A stretch of 64,000 nucleotides of DNA from Erwinia persicina. Lineage in GTDB: Bacteria > Pseudomonadota > Gammaproteobacteria > Enterobacterales > Enterobacteriaceae. Below the pieces are notes generated by a model. It did no database searches. It saw nothing but the letters and a program-made list of their open reading frames with translations, and was not told where the DNA came from. Location of the stretch: positions 124,001 through 188,000 of the forward strand of contig NZ_JACYMO010000003.1 in NCBI RefSeq assembly GCF_014838825.1, in the 5' to 3' direction. This document shows, in pieces, positions 33,588-45,450 of this stretch (positions are counted from its first letter, which is position 1; every line of letters begins with the position of its first letter). The position numbers were made by a program, and so were the translations under genes.

Positions 33588-34853
33588 ATGTCTTTCCTTA
33601 CTTTTATTGTCCATGATGTGCTGGGGCAGGCGTCAATTCTTATTTCATTGATAGCCATGATTGGTCTGATCGCCCTGAAAAAAAGTCCGGGTCAGGTTAT
33701 TACCGGCACATTAAAAACGTTACTGGGTTTTTTAGTGCTGCTCTCCGGAGCCAGTATTATTGTTGCCACACTGACCTTTCTCGGCGATATCTTCCAGAAA
33801 GGTTTTAATATGCGTGGCGTGGTCACCGATGTCGGCTCGATTGCCGGTATCGCGCAGCAAACGCTGGGGCGCGAAACGGCACTGATTATGGTGGTCGCTT
33901 TTGTCGTTAACATCCTTATCGCCCGGCTGACACGCTATAAGTACATCTTCCTGACCGGGCAGGCTTCCCTGTGGATGGCGACGGTGTGCTCGGTGATCGG
34001 CTATATGGGCGGGCTGCGCGGTGTGGAACTGATCCTGCTTGGCGGGGGGATCGCCGGGGTGATGGCGGTGCTGATGCCGGCGATTGCCCAGCCGATCGTA
34101 CGTAAGATCACCGGCGGGGATGATATTGCCCTCGGCCATTTCTGCACCATCGGCTATATGGTGCAGGCCGGGGTGGCAAAAGTAACCGGTGACGTCAGTA
34201 AAAGTACGGAAGATGTGGAGCTGCCGCAGGCGCTGTCATTCCTGCAGGACACCTATCTGTCAATGATGGTGGTGATGATCCCGATCTATCTGATCCCGGC
34301 AGTGGCGGCCGGGCCAGAAGTGGTGGCGGCGTCGTCTAACGGCGTCAATTATCTGGTCTACAGCTTCCTGCAGGCGATCCAGTTTGTGGTGGGGGTGTAC
34401 GTGCTGCTGGCGGGCGTGCGCCTGCTGCTGGCTGAAATTGTGCCTGCGTTTCGCGGTATTGCGCTGCGCATTGTTCCGGATGCGGTTCCGGCGCTCGACT
34501 GTCCGGTGCTGTTCCCCTATGCGCCGAATGCGGTGATTATCGGCTTTATTTCCACCACGGCCGGTGCGGTGATCGGGATGTTTCTGTTCCCGTGGGTGGG
34601 GCTGGCGATGATCCTGCCGGGAATGCTGACCAACTTCTTTGCCGGCGGTACTGCCGGGATCTTCGCTAACGCGGTCGGCGGACGACGCGGGGCGATCATC
34701 GGCGGCGTGTTCCACGGGCTGTTTATTACGCTGCTGCCCGCCCTGCTTCTGCCGCTGCTCGGCCAGTACGGTTTCCAGAATGTCACCTTCAGCGACTCGG
34801 ATGTGATCGGGGTCGGGCTGGTGTTTGGCCATATCCTTAACTTCTTTCACTAA
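33588..34853 (+). CDS. PTS EIIC component, ascorbate/UlaA-like
   Basis: A 421-residue polytopic permease of the UlaA/SgaT class (E. coli UlaA is 465 aa), with about eleven membrane segments. Recognisable conserved stretches are the opening DVLGQASILISLIAMIGLI, GFLVLLSGASIIVATL near residue 45, and GGLRGVELILLGGGIAGVM near residue 140. The transported compound is not deducible; relatives move L-ascorbate and other sugar acids or pentitols. AGGGGAG precedes the ATG. Confidence 0.88.
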   Translation: MSFLTFIVHDVLGQASILISLIAMIGLIALKKSPGQVITGTLKTLLGFLVLLSGASIIVATLTFLGDIFQKGFNMRGVVTDVGSIAGIAQQTLGRETALIMVVAFVVNILIARLTRYKYIFLTGQASLWMATVCSVIGYMGGLRGVELILLGGGIAGVMAVLMPAIAQPIVRKITGGDDIALGHFCTIGYMVQAGVAKVTGDVSKSTEDVELPQALSFLQDTYLSMMVVMIPIYLIPAVAAGPEVVAASSNGVNYLVYSFLQAIQFVVGVYVLLAGVRLLLAEIVPAFRGIALRIVPDAVPALDCPVLFPYAPNAVIIGFISTTAGAVIGMFLFPWVGLAMILPGMLTNFFAGGTAGIFANAVGGRRGAIIGGVFHGLFITLLPALLLPLLGQYGFQNVTFSDSDVIGVGLVFGHILNFFH

Positions 34854-34870
34854 TTGATTCAGGAGGCTTT

Positions 34871-35173
34871 ATGGATGCCATTGATAAGATCTTACAGCAG
34901 GCGTTGCCAGCCAGAGACTGTGCAGAGGCGCTGAATGAGCTGGGTAAACAGTTTATGGCTGCGGGAGACAGCGACAGCGCCATTCAGTGCTGGCAGGAAA
35001 GTATGTCGCGCTACGGCAAACCGGGTTTTGCCCAGGCGCAGCTGATGAAAGCTTATAACGCTAAACGCCGTGCCTGTTCACAGGCGGGTGACGGTCAGGG
35101 GGTGGAACGCTACTCGGAAAAAATCGACGCGTTGATGCAGCAGAGCAAGGATGCGATCCGCTACGGATTTTGA
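34871..35173 (+). CDS. Uncharacterised 100-residue helical protein in the PTS operon
   Basis: I do not recognise this protein. It has 100 residues, is probably all alpha-helical, and lacks a signal peptide or membrane segment, so it is cytoplasmic. The segment ALNELGKQFMAAGDSDSAIQ resembles a single TPR-like helix pair, followed by an amphipathic charged C-terminus ending DAIRYGF. It starts 17 bases after EIIC behind a strong AGGAGG, so it is clearly expressed with the PTS. It could be an adaptor or regulator of the pathway; no enzymatic motif is seen. Confidence 0.75.
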   Translation: MDAIDKILQQALPARDCAEALNELGKQFMAAGDSDSAIQCWQESMSRYGKPGFAQAQLMKAYNAKRRACSQAGDGQGVERYSEKIDALMQQSKDAIRYGF

Positions 35174-35303
35174 AAGGTAACGCTGGCGGTGATACCGCTA
35201 ACCGGGTTGGGATGCCTGCCTGCATGCTGTACCAGACGGGATCTGCTGGCCGGACCGCGATGGGATCTGTACCGGTCAGCAGTGAAGAAAGGAAGGATGT
35301 TCC

Positions 35304-35334
35304 CCGGGGCGACGCTTTTTTCCGGTCGCCCCGG
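35304..35334. terminator. Terminator between convergent PTS operon and bglA
   Basis: 10-bp stem CCGGGGCGAC/GTCGCCCCGG (35304-35313, 35325-35334) with a loop holding six T's. It sits between the stop at 35173 and the convergent bglA stop at 35347, so it can serve both directions. The 130 bases before it hold nothing recognisable. Confidence 0.65.
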
Positions 35335-35346
35335 TTTGGCGTTCTG

Positions 35347-36810
<1,464 letters not shown>

Positions 36811-36855
36811 TTAACAACGTCTGTAAAAAAACCGTGCCGCAGGGCACGGTGAGAA

Positions 36856-38692
<1,837 letters not shown>

Positions 38693-38693
<1 letters not shown>

Positions 38694-40015
38694 TATCGGT
38701 TCTCCACGGCGTTCAGTTCGGCTTCTGCCGGTGCCGGTTTTTCCTGTTTTAACAGTTCGCGTTCGTACATTTTGAAGAAGGGATAATAAATCAGCGTTGA
38801 GACCACAATCAGCACGCCAACCAGGATAACCGCGCGGAAGTCCCAGCCGGTAGACCAGGCGGCACCAATCGGGCCGGGGGTGGTCCAGGGGGCCAGCGAC
38901 ACCACGTGGTTCACCAAATCGGTACGCGTCGCCACCCAGGCAATGATCGCATTGACCAGCGGGGCGGTAATAAAGGGAATAAACAGCAGCGGGTTCATCA
39001 CTACCGGGGAACCGAAGATAATCGGCTCGTTAATGTTAAACATGCTGGGAACCAGGCCCAGCTTACCGATAGAGCGAAGGTGCGCTGAACGGCTGCGCAG
39101 ATACAGGAACACCAGCCCCATGGTGGAACCGGACCCACCAACGACAATAAAGAACTGCCAGAAGGGTTCGATAAAGATCTGCGTAATCGGCTCACCGGCA
39201 TTCAGCGCCTGCTGGTTAATCCCGAGATTGGTCAGCCAGAAGGCCTGCAATATGCCGCCGACGATCACCGCGCCGTGGATACCGGCAAACCACAGCAGAT
39301 GGCAGAGCAGCACGGCAATCAGTACCGCAGGCAGCGAGTCAGAGGCGGAGATGATCGGTTTGAAGACCGCCATAATTGCCTGCGGCAGCAGCATGCCGAA
39401 CTGATCCTGTACCAGCAGGCTGAGCGGGAACAGCGTCAGGAAAATGGCCAGAATGGGGATCAGCAGATCAAACGACTGCCGGATCTTCGGCGGCACCTGC
39501 TCCGGCAGCTTAAAGCCAATATTGCGCTTCTGCAGAAAGTGCATCAGCTCGGTGGAGTAGAGGCTGACGATAATCGCCGTAAAGATGCCTTCTCCCCCCA
39601 GCGATCCCACCGGCAGCGCGCCATTGCTCTGGGGGGCGGCCACTAACAGGAAAGACATCAGCGACAGACAGGCGGCCATAAAGCCATTCATCTTGTAGCT
39701 GATAGCGAGGTTGTAGGCGATGGCGGCGGCGATATACACCGCCATGATGCCCATGGTCATGTTGTACGGCATCATGATCTGCGCGGAATGGCGTTCGACC
39801 ATCCCCAGCCACCAGCGGGCAAAGGCCCACTGGCTGTCGGCACCAAACGGCGGATGGGCGAACAGCAGCATAAACGAACCGACGATCAGGAACGGCATCG
39901 AGGAGATAAATCCGTCTTTGATCGCCACCACGTGGCGCTGGCTGGACAGCCTGGCCGCGATGGGGCTGATCTGGTTCTCAATCACACCGAACAGGGACTC
40001 GCTGAAGCGACTCAT
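38693..40015 (-). CDS. PTS EIIC component, cellobiose/beta-glucoside type (ChbC/CelB-like)
   Basis: A 440-residue polytopic sugar permease of the lactose/cellobiose/chitobiose class. Typical segments are RHVVAIKDGFISSMPFLIVG near residue 30, SMFNINEPIIFGSPVVMNPL near residue 330, and APWTTPGPIGAAWSTGWDF near residue 390, with about ten membrane spans. Imports beta-glucosides with phosphorylation. It overlaps the EIIB gene by 4 bases. A chitobiose substrate is less likely because the operon carries GH1 and no chbF/chbG. Confidence 0.92.
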
Positions 40016-40335
40016 TGCTGGGGCCCGCCGTTCTGGATCATCGCCAGCGCTTCCGTGAGGATCTTTTCACCGTTCATCATGCCATAATCCATGGTGTTGA
40101 TGACCGCAATGGGCTTATTCAGCTCATCAGCCAGCGGCTTAAAGTCCACCAGCTTATATTTAATTTGTGGGCCCAGCAGACAGCAATCATAGTCGGCTAT
40201 CCGCTCATTAAACTCGTCCAGACCGACGGCATTAATCTCTACGGCAATCCCTTTTTCTTTAGCGGATTTTTCCATCCGCTGGACGACCATGCTGGTGGAC
40301 ATACCTGCAGCACAACAGAGTAAGATTTTATTCAT
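40012..40335 (-). CDS. PTS EIIB component, cellobiose type (ChbB-like)
   Basis: A 107-residue EIIB; the phosphocysteine is C8 in LLCCAAGMSTSMVV, matching the C-SAGMSTS motif of ChbB. It is the first gene of the operon EIIB-EIIC-EIIA-GH1-GH1, preceded by CGGAG, and transcribed away from the AscG-like repressor across a 165-base control region. Confidence 0.92.
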   Translation of the reverse strand: MNKILLCCAAGMSTSMVVQRMEKSAKEKGIAVEINAVGLDEFNERIADYDCCLLGPQIKYKLVDFKPLADELNKPIAVINTMDYGMMNGEKILTEALAMIQNGGPQQ

Positions 40336-40388
40336 GGTTGTTCTCCGGTCTGGGTTTCCTTAATAAATAGCCGAAAGGAACCTGTTTC

Positions 40389-40402
40389 TGCAACCGGTTT
40401 CA
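40389..40402. promoter_or_regulatory. AscG-type operator
   Basis: TGCAACCGGTTTCA differs at one base from the palindromic E. coli AscG operator TGAAACCGGTTTCA. It lies in the divergent control region, 54 bases before the EIIB start and about 100 before ascG, suited to repress both. Confidence 0.7.
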
Positions 40403-40500
40403 TATTCAATAATTTGTTCTGTGAGCAGGATCGCAAAGGTATGGGAGTACGATAAAACAGGCTATTATGACCACAAGAGTTTCGCTTTCAGGATGCCACA

Positions 40501-41523
40501 ATGATTACCATGCTGGACGTTGCAAAGAAGGCGGGCGTGTCAAAAGCGACCGTATCCCGGGTGCTGGCGGGAAACAGTTACGTCAGCAAAAGCACCCAGG
40601 ACAGAGTATTTAAAGCGATAGAAGAGACCGGCTATCGGCCAAATTTACTGGCGCGTAATCTGGCGACCAGCAAATCACAAAATATTGGTCTGGTGGTCAC
40701 TAATACGCTGTATAACGGCCCCTATTTTAGTGAGCTGTTATTCCAGGCCGCCACGGTGACGGAACAGCATGGCCGACAGCTGCTGCTGGCAGACGGCAAA
40801 CATGATGCCCGCCAGGAGCGCCAGGCCATTGAGTTTTTACTCGATCTGCGCTGTGATGCGATCATTATTTATCCCCGTTTTCTCAATACCACTGAGCTGG
40901 ATGAGATTATTGAAAAAACCCATAAACCGATCATTGTGGTAAATCGCCAGCTGGAAAAGCACCCGCAGCACTGTGTTATTGCCGCCCATGAGCAGAACAC
41001 GCTGGATGCCGTCAACTATCTGGTGTCCCGGGGGCATCGTGATATCGCCTTTATCACCGGATCCCCCGGTTCCCCTACCGGCATCAGCCGCCTGAACGGG
41101 TATACGCAGGCCCTGCGGGCGCACCATATCGCCTTCGACGAGCAGCGCGTGGCGCAGGGAAGTTGGTCATTACAAAGTGGCTATGAGGCGGGGCTCGCGC
41201 TGCTGGAGCAGGGCGCAGCATTTACCGCGCTGGTGGCCAGCAACGATGATATGGCGATAGGTGCCGCGAAGGCGCTCTCTGCCGCCGGTAAGCGTATTCC
41301 GCAGGATGTTTCCCTGCTCAGTTTCGATGATATCCCCATGGCATCATTTTTTGTCCCGCCGCTGACCACCGTGCATGTGCCGGTCGGAGAGATGATTATG
41401 CATACCCTGGAAAAGCTGGTGATGATGCTGGATGGCCAGTCCGCAGAACCCTTGCCGCCGTTTAACGGCCAGCTGATCGTGCGTGATTCCGTGGTGGCCG
41501 GACCCTATCTGGGCCGAACCTGA
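40501..41523 (+). CDS. ascG: LacI-family repressor, AscG-like
   Basis: A 340-residue LacI-type repressor close to E. coli AscG across its length: MLDVAKKAGVSKATVSRVLA (helix-turn-helix), TGYRPNLLARNLAT hinge, HGRQLLLADGKHDARQERQA and LLDLRCDAIIIYPRFLN. It should repress the divergent beta-glucoside operon and be released by a beta-glucoside or its phosphate. An AscG-like palindrome lies in the shared promoter. Unlike the E. coli asc locus, the controlled PTS is of the Chb/Cel type. Confidence 0.9.
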   Translation: MITMLDVAKKAGVSKATVSRVLAGNSYVSKSTQDRVFKAIEETGYRPNLLARNLATSKSQNIGLVVTNTLYNGPYFSELLFQAATVTEQHGRQLLLADGKHDARQERQAIEFLLDLRCDAIIIYPRFLNTTELDEIIEKTHKPIIVVNRQLEKHPQHCVIAAHEQNTLDAVNYLVSRGHRDIAFITGSPGSPTGISRLNGYTQALRAHHIAFDEQRVAQGSWSLQSGYEAGLALLEQGAAFTALVASNDDMAIGAAKALSAAGKRIPQDVSLLSFDDIPMASFFVPPLTTVHVPVGEMIMHTLEKLVMMLDGQSAEPLPPFNGQLIVRDSVVAGPYLGRT

Positions 41524-41531
41524 CCCCCCAT

Positions 41532-41587
41532 TCAGGGACACGATTGGGTTTTACAAGCTGTTTGCAAACCTGAAAAATGTCCCTGAC
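41532..41587 (+). other. Nested inverted repeats after ascG
   Basis: Outer arms TCAGGGACA (41532-41540) and TGTCCCTGA (41579-41587) enclose a second imperfect pair (GGGTTT near 41547 and AAACCT near 41566). The transcript would fold into a branched structure just after the ascG stop. No T-tract follows. The rest of the ~290-base gap is AT-rich promoter DNA for the next gene. Confidence 0.45.
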
Positions 41588-41810
41588 CTAAAGAGATTCT
41601 TACTTAACGTTAATATCACAAGGTTATTATCGCCTTAAATAACATTGCCCATATTTGTATTTCATCGCCGCTTTTTTATTGATTTGACGTGAAGAAATTA
41701 TGATAATACGCGCGATAAAATCTATCTTAATTCTCTGAACGTTGTATGGAAATACGATGCGTGTATGCTGTCGGTTTTCCAGTACCCGGTCGCCTTAAAG
41801 GAACGGAATC

Positions 41811-42953
41811 ATGAGTGACATCAAAATGGATGATATTTCATCTGCACGTCCTGGTAATCAGGCACTGAAGCCCTATGTGCATCAGGACGATGAACTCGAT
41901 CTGCTGGGGTTACTTAGTATTCTGCTTAACCGTAAGTTTTTGGTGATGGCGCTTACCGGACTGGCCGTGCTGGCCGGGGCGGGCATCAGTTATATGATAC
42001 CGCAGCGCTGGACCAGTTCCGCTGTGCTGGTGCCCGCAGAGGCACCACAGCTGCGCAGCATGGAAAAAATCCTGACCGAACTGAACGTACTGGATATTAA
42101 AACGGATATCACCCCCGATTCGCTGCTGTCAGACTTTATGCGTAACTTTGATTCGCGCAGCCTGCGCGAGAAATATCTGGTCAATACGACTTATTTTAAA
42201 GAGCTGGCAAAAGACAAGGCGGATACGCCGGATACCCGTAACCATCTGGTGAATGCCATTTTGCAGGGGAATATCGATTCGCACAGCTCAATACAAGATA
42301 AAGATGCCGCGAAAAAAGAGTATCGCTACTACGAAATTAAATACACTGCCGAAAACCCCGTTGCCGCCCGCGATCTGCTGGAGGGGTACATTAATTATGT
42401 CGCAGATGTGGTGCAGAGTGAGTTACATCAGCGCATTAACTACCAGATTGATATGCTAAAAGGCAAAGCGATCGGACAATATAATCTGGATGTCAGCCGT
42501 GCCGAAAACGTCCACCGAATCAAACTGGAGCGTTTGCAGTACGCGCTGCAGATTGCTAACTCCGCCGGGCTGAAGCAGCCGTCGTGGAGCAATGGCCGTA
42601 CAATTCAGGATGACCCGGACTTTTCGGTGACGCTGGGTGCGGATGGCCTGGCGCGCAAGCTTCAGATTGAGCAGGCGATCTCCGATCCTGCCCGGCTGAG
42701 TGCCGATTTACAGAACCGTCGTCTGTATATTGAAAAACTGAACGCGGTGAAAATTAATGAGCTGCACGTTGAGCCGTTCAAATACATGCGCGCACCCTAT
42801 GAGCCTATCCAGCGCGATGCGCCAAAACGGTCGATGATTGTTCTGCTGTTTGGTCTGGCGGGGCTTATCGCCAGCTGCAGCTACGTGTTGCTGAACCATG
42901 CGATGAAAAAGCGCAGTCAGCCGGTTGATCTCCTGCCGAAACGCCTGAATTAA
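41811..42953 (+). CDS. fepE: FepE/Wzz-family polysaccharide chain-length regulator
   Basis: A 380-residue inner-membrane polysaccharide co-polymerase close to E. coli/Salmonella FepE (377 aa), which sets very long O-antigen chains. The two membrane segments flank a periplasmic domain: TM1 about residues 43-62 (KFLVMALTGLAVLAGAGISY) and TM2 about 341-361. A coiled-coil stretch and the conserved LGADGLARKLQIEQAISD near residue 280 are visible. AAGGAA precedes the ATG. It is monocistronic and away from any visible O-antigen cluster. Confidence 0.88.
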   Translation: MSDIKMDDISSARPGNQALKPYVHQDDELDLLGLLSILLNRKFLVMALTGLAVLAGAGISYMIPQRWTSSAVLVPAEAPQLRSMEKILTELNVLDIKTDITPDSLLSDFMRNFDSRSLREKYLVNTTYFKELAKDKADTPDTRNHLVNAILQGNIDSHSSIQDKDAAKKEYRYYEIKYTAENPVAARDLLEGYINYVADVVQSELHQRINYQIDMLKGKAIGQYNLDVSRAENVHRIKLERLQYALQIANSAGLKQPSWSNGRTIQDDPDFSVTLGADGLARKLQIEQAISDPARLSADLQNRRLYIEKLNAVKINELHVEPFKYMRAPYEPIQRDAPKRSMIVLLFGLAGLIASCSYVLLNHAMKKRSQPVDLLPKRLN

Positions 42954-42959
42954 ACCCCT

Positions 42960-42991
42960 AACCGGGCAGAGCATGCTGCTGCTGCCCGGTT
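42960..42991. terminator. Bidirectional hairpin between fepE and the NCS1 permease gene
   Basis: 10-bp stem AACCGGGCAG/CTGCCCGGTT (42960-42969, 42982-42991), 12-base loop, lying in the 45-base space between two convergent stops. Confidence 0.65.
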
Positions 42992-42998
42992 CACCGGT

Positions 42999-44294
42999 TT
43001 ACACCGCTGGGGTCACTGCCCGGTTGCGCAGGGCCAGACACAGCACATAATAAATGACGCAGGAGACCAGCAGCGAGTTAATCGTTGGCACCCCCCACTC
43101 GGTCACCAGGCCAATCACACTGCCAATCAGCGTGGCGATAATCGCCGTCCAGCCAATCACCGGTGTTTCGCTCTCACCCGGTAATTTTCCTTCAGCCCGG
43201 CTTCTGTCCAGCACGGCACGATGGGAACGCAGCAGCAGGTAATCGACCAGCATAATGCCGAGGATTGGCGGGAATACCACGCCCAGTATGGTGAGGAAAT
43301 CGACGAAGCGGTCAAGGATGCCAAGTACCGAAAGCAGCGTACCTAACACACCAATCGCCAGCGTGGTGTGACGATATTGCAGCTTCCTGCCACTGATGCC
43401 TTCCACGGCGTTAATCACCCCCAGGGAAGAGGAGTAGAGGTTAAGATCGTTCACGCGCAGCGTGGAGAGGATCACCACCAGTAGTCCGACGCCGCCCGCC
43501 ACCTGTGACATGATGGTCACCACATCGGCGGTTTGCAGCGTACGGGCAATCATGATCGCCAGGCCGTTAACGATAAACTCACCGGCAATGATGGTCAGCA
43601 GCGTCACGCCAGCGACATGCTTAGAAGATCGGGAATAGCGCGTCAGATCCGGCGTCATCAGACTGGCGACAATCGCGCCGCCCACCACCATGGTGATTGC
43701 CGCGCTGATGGTCAGCGGGCTGCCCATCGGTGGCAGGTCAATAATCTGTTGCAGGGTATGCCCGGACAACGTCTGGAAAGAAATAAAACCGACCAGGCAG
43801 ATAAACAGCGGCACCGCGATACGCGCCGTGACGCGCAGCGCTTTAAAACCGAAGGTCACCAGCACGGTCAGCAGCAGACCGGAAAGCGTGGCGGCCAGCG
43901 GGAAGCCCAGCACACCACCGAGGGCGAAATTCAGCGACTTGGCAAAGATGGCATTCTGAATGCCAAACCAGCCCAGCAGGCTGACGGCCACCACCAGCCC
44001 AATCAGGACGGAACCAATACGCCCGAAGCCACACCAGCGGGCCAGCAGGCTGCCTGAGATCCCTTCCTTCATCCCGGCGTAGCCCAGACCGAAGGTGACA
44101 AGACCAAAAATCACGCTCCCGGCCAGGATCGCCAGAAACGCCGAAGCGAGACTCATGGAGTCGCCCAGCACCGCCCCCAGCATAAACTGGTCGAGAGCGG
44201 TTAGCATGCCCATATGGACAACGGCAACGCTTAAAAAAGAGACGCGTTTATTTTCAGGCACGCGACTGAGTGGGTAGTCTTCAATACGAATCAA
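42999..44294 (-). CDS. NCS1-family nucleobase/cytosine-type permease
   Basis: About 431 residues with roughly twelve membrane segments. The family look (CodB/NCS1) is clear in AFLAILAGSVIFGLVTFGLGY, GWFGIQNAIFAKSL near residue 113 and the TM6/TM8 region; a purine, pyrimidine or related heterocycle is the likely substrate. The start is inferred as TTG 44294 (protein MIRIEDYPLSRVPENKR), because AAGGAAA lies 6 bases upstream; a longer TTG frame begins at 44312. It follows the PAS-LuxR regulator by 22 bases on the same strand, so the two are probably one operon. Confidence 0.85.
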   Translation of the reverse strand: MIRIEDYPLSRVPENKRVSFLSVAVVHMGMLTALDQFMLGAVLGDSMSLASAFLAILAGSVIFGLVTFGLGYAGMKEGISGSLLARWCGFGRIGSVLIGLVVAVSLLGWFGIQNAIFAKSLNFALGGVLGFPLAATLSGLLLTVLVTFGFKALRVTARIAVPLFICLVGFISFQTLSGHTLQQIIDLPPMGSPLTISAAITMVVGGAIVASLMTPDLTRYSRSSKHVAGVTLLTIIAGEFIVNGLAIMIARTLQTADVVTIMSQVAGGVGLLVVILSTLRVNDLNLYSSSLGVINAVEGISGRKLQYRHTTLAIGVLGTLLSVLGILDRFVDFLTILGVVFPPILGIMLVDYLLLRSHRAVLDRSRAEGKLPGESETPVIGWTAIIATLIGSVIGLVTEWGVPTINSLLVSCVIYYVLCLALRNRAVTPAV

Positions 44295-44316
44295 GATGAG
44301 TTTCCTTCGCAAAAAA

Positions 44317-45006
44317 TCAAATAAACTGGATGCCCTTTTCGATCAGACGATCCGGTATAAAATTATCCAACCCGGCATGGCGGCAATACTCTTCAAACTG
44401 GCTCAGGGTATGCACCCCGGCCTTCTGATAGATGTTATAGATGCGGTTTTCTACCGTGCGGTGGCTGAGGTTATAAATCCGCGCAATCTCCTTAGTCGAT
44501 AAGCGCTGCAGCATCAGAAACAGCGTATCCAGTTCGGAACGGGTAAACAGGTCATTGCTGACTTCGGTGGTCAGTACCCCGGGTTTTTGCTGCGTGATGT
44601 ACTTCAGGGGTGACATGGTATCCAGCAGTTTGGCGTTCCACGCAATGCCAATAAACTCCCCGTCTGCATCGTGCAGCGGTATCTTCTCGCTGACGTAGGG
44701 CGTTAAGCTTTTCTGGCCGAACCAGTAATGGGTTTCAATCACCGCCACGCGGCCGTTAGAGGCCAGCGTCCGGCGATCGTGTTCCACCAGCGCTTCTTCA
44801 CACTCGGCCCATGAGGCGGGAAAATCGCTGTCCAGCTGGCCTTCGATATTGAATTTCTGCGGCGTATTGGTATACAGATACGCCGCTTTATTCATATAAA
44901 GATGGCGCGACGCGGGATCTTTAATACCCCAGGGTTCGGATAAGTGTTCCATCATGGCAATCAGCGCACTGAAGTTTGCCCGTGCTTTATCGTCCGGCAA
45001 TTCCAT
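44317..45006 (-). CDS. PAS-LuxR-type transcriptional regulator
   Basis: A 229-residue cytoplasmic regulator. Residues ~15-135 form a PAS-like sensor domain (WGIKDPASRHLYMNKAAYL, FIGIAWNAKLLD) and the C-terminus is a LuxR/GerE helix-turn-helix (FTRSELDTLFLMLQRLSTKE, then IARIYNLSHRTVENRIYNIY). There is no receiver domain with phosphoacceptor Asp, so it senses a ligand or redox cue directly. Adjacent to and cotranscribed with the NCS1 permease, it probably controls uptake of that permease's substrate. Confidence 0.85.
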   Translation of the reverse strand: MELPDDKARANFSALIAMMEHLSEPWGIKDPASRHLYMNKAAYLYTNTPQKFNIEGQLDSDFPASWAECEEALVEHDRRTLASNGRVAVIETHYWFGQKSLTPYVSEKIPLHDADGEFIGIAWNAKLLDTMSPLKYITQQKPGVLTTEVSNDLFTRSELDTLFLMLQRLSTKEIARIYNLSHRTVENRIYNIYQKAGVHTLSQFEEYCRHAGLDNFIPDRLIEKGIQFI

Positions 45007-45030
45007 TTTTCCCCCTGAGGACTGCCTCGG

Positions 45031-45441
45031 TTAAATCTTTTTCGCCAGGTAGTGGCGGGTATGCAGATGCGCATAATCGCCAAGCTCGCCGTAAGGCGAA
45101 TAGCCTAATTTCTCGTAAAACCCTTTTGCCTGAAAATCAAAGGTGTCGACGTAAGCCATATGACAGCCACGCTGTCTGGCTTCTTCTTCTGCCGCCAGCA
45201 TCAGCTCACGGCCCACACCCTGACCCCTGCAGGCATCGCTGACCCACAGATACTGGACTTCCAGCCCGCCCCACCAGGTTCTTGCCACCAGGCCTGCCGT
45301 AATCTGCTGATTTTCATCACGCTGGGTCAGGAAAAGCGGGTGGATATCTACGGGGGTGGTTTTGGCATTGTGCTGCCACAGGCTGTCGATGACGAACGCC
45401 TCATCGGCGGCAGATGGACGATCGGTAACGGTAATTTTCAT
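45031..45441 (-). CDS. GNAT-family N-acetyltransferase
   Basis: A 136-residue compact GNAT enzyme. Acetyl-CoA motif: YLWVSDACRGQGVGRELMLA near residue 75, then AYVDTFDFQAKGFYEKLGYS and a short C-terminal strand. The substrate is unknown. ATG 45441 (MKITVTDRPSAADEAF) fits the domain boundary and has GAGG closely upstream; ATG 45450 adds three residues (MRP) and is an alternative. It stands alone, 24 bases upstream (same strand) of the PAS-LuxR gene, so it may lead that operon. Confidence 0.88.
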   Translation of the reverse strand: MKITVTDRPSAADEAFVIDSLWQHNAKTTPVDIHPLFLTQRDENQQITAGLVARTWWGGLEVQYLWVSDACRGQGVGRELMLAAEEEARQRGCHMAYVDTFDFQAKGFYEKLGYSPYGELGDYAHLHTRHYLAKKI

Positions 45442-45450
45442 TGGCCTCAT

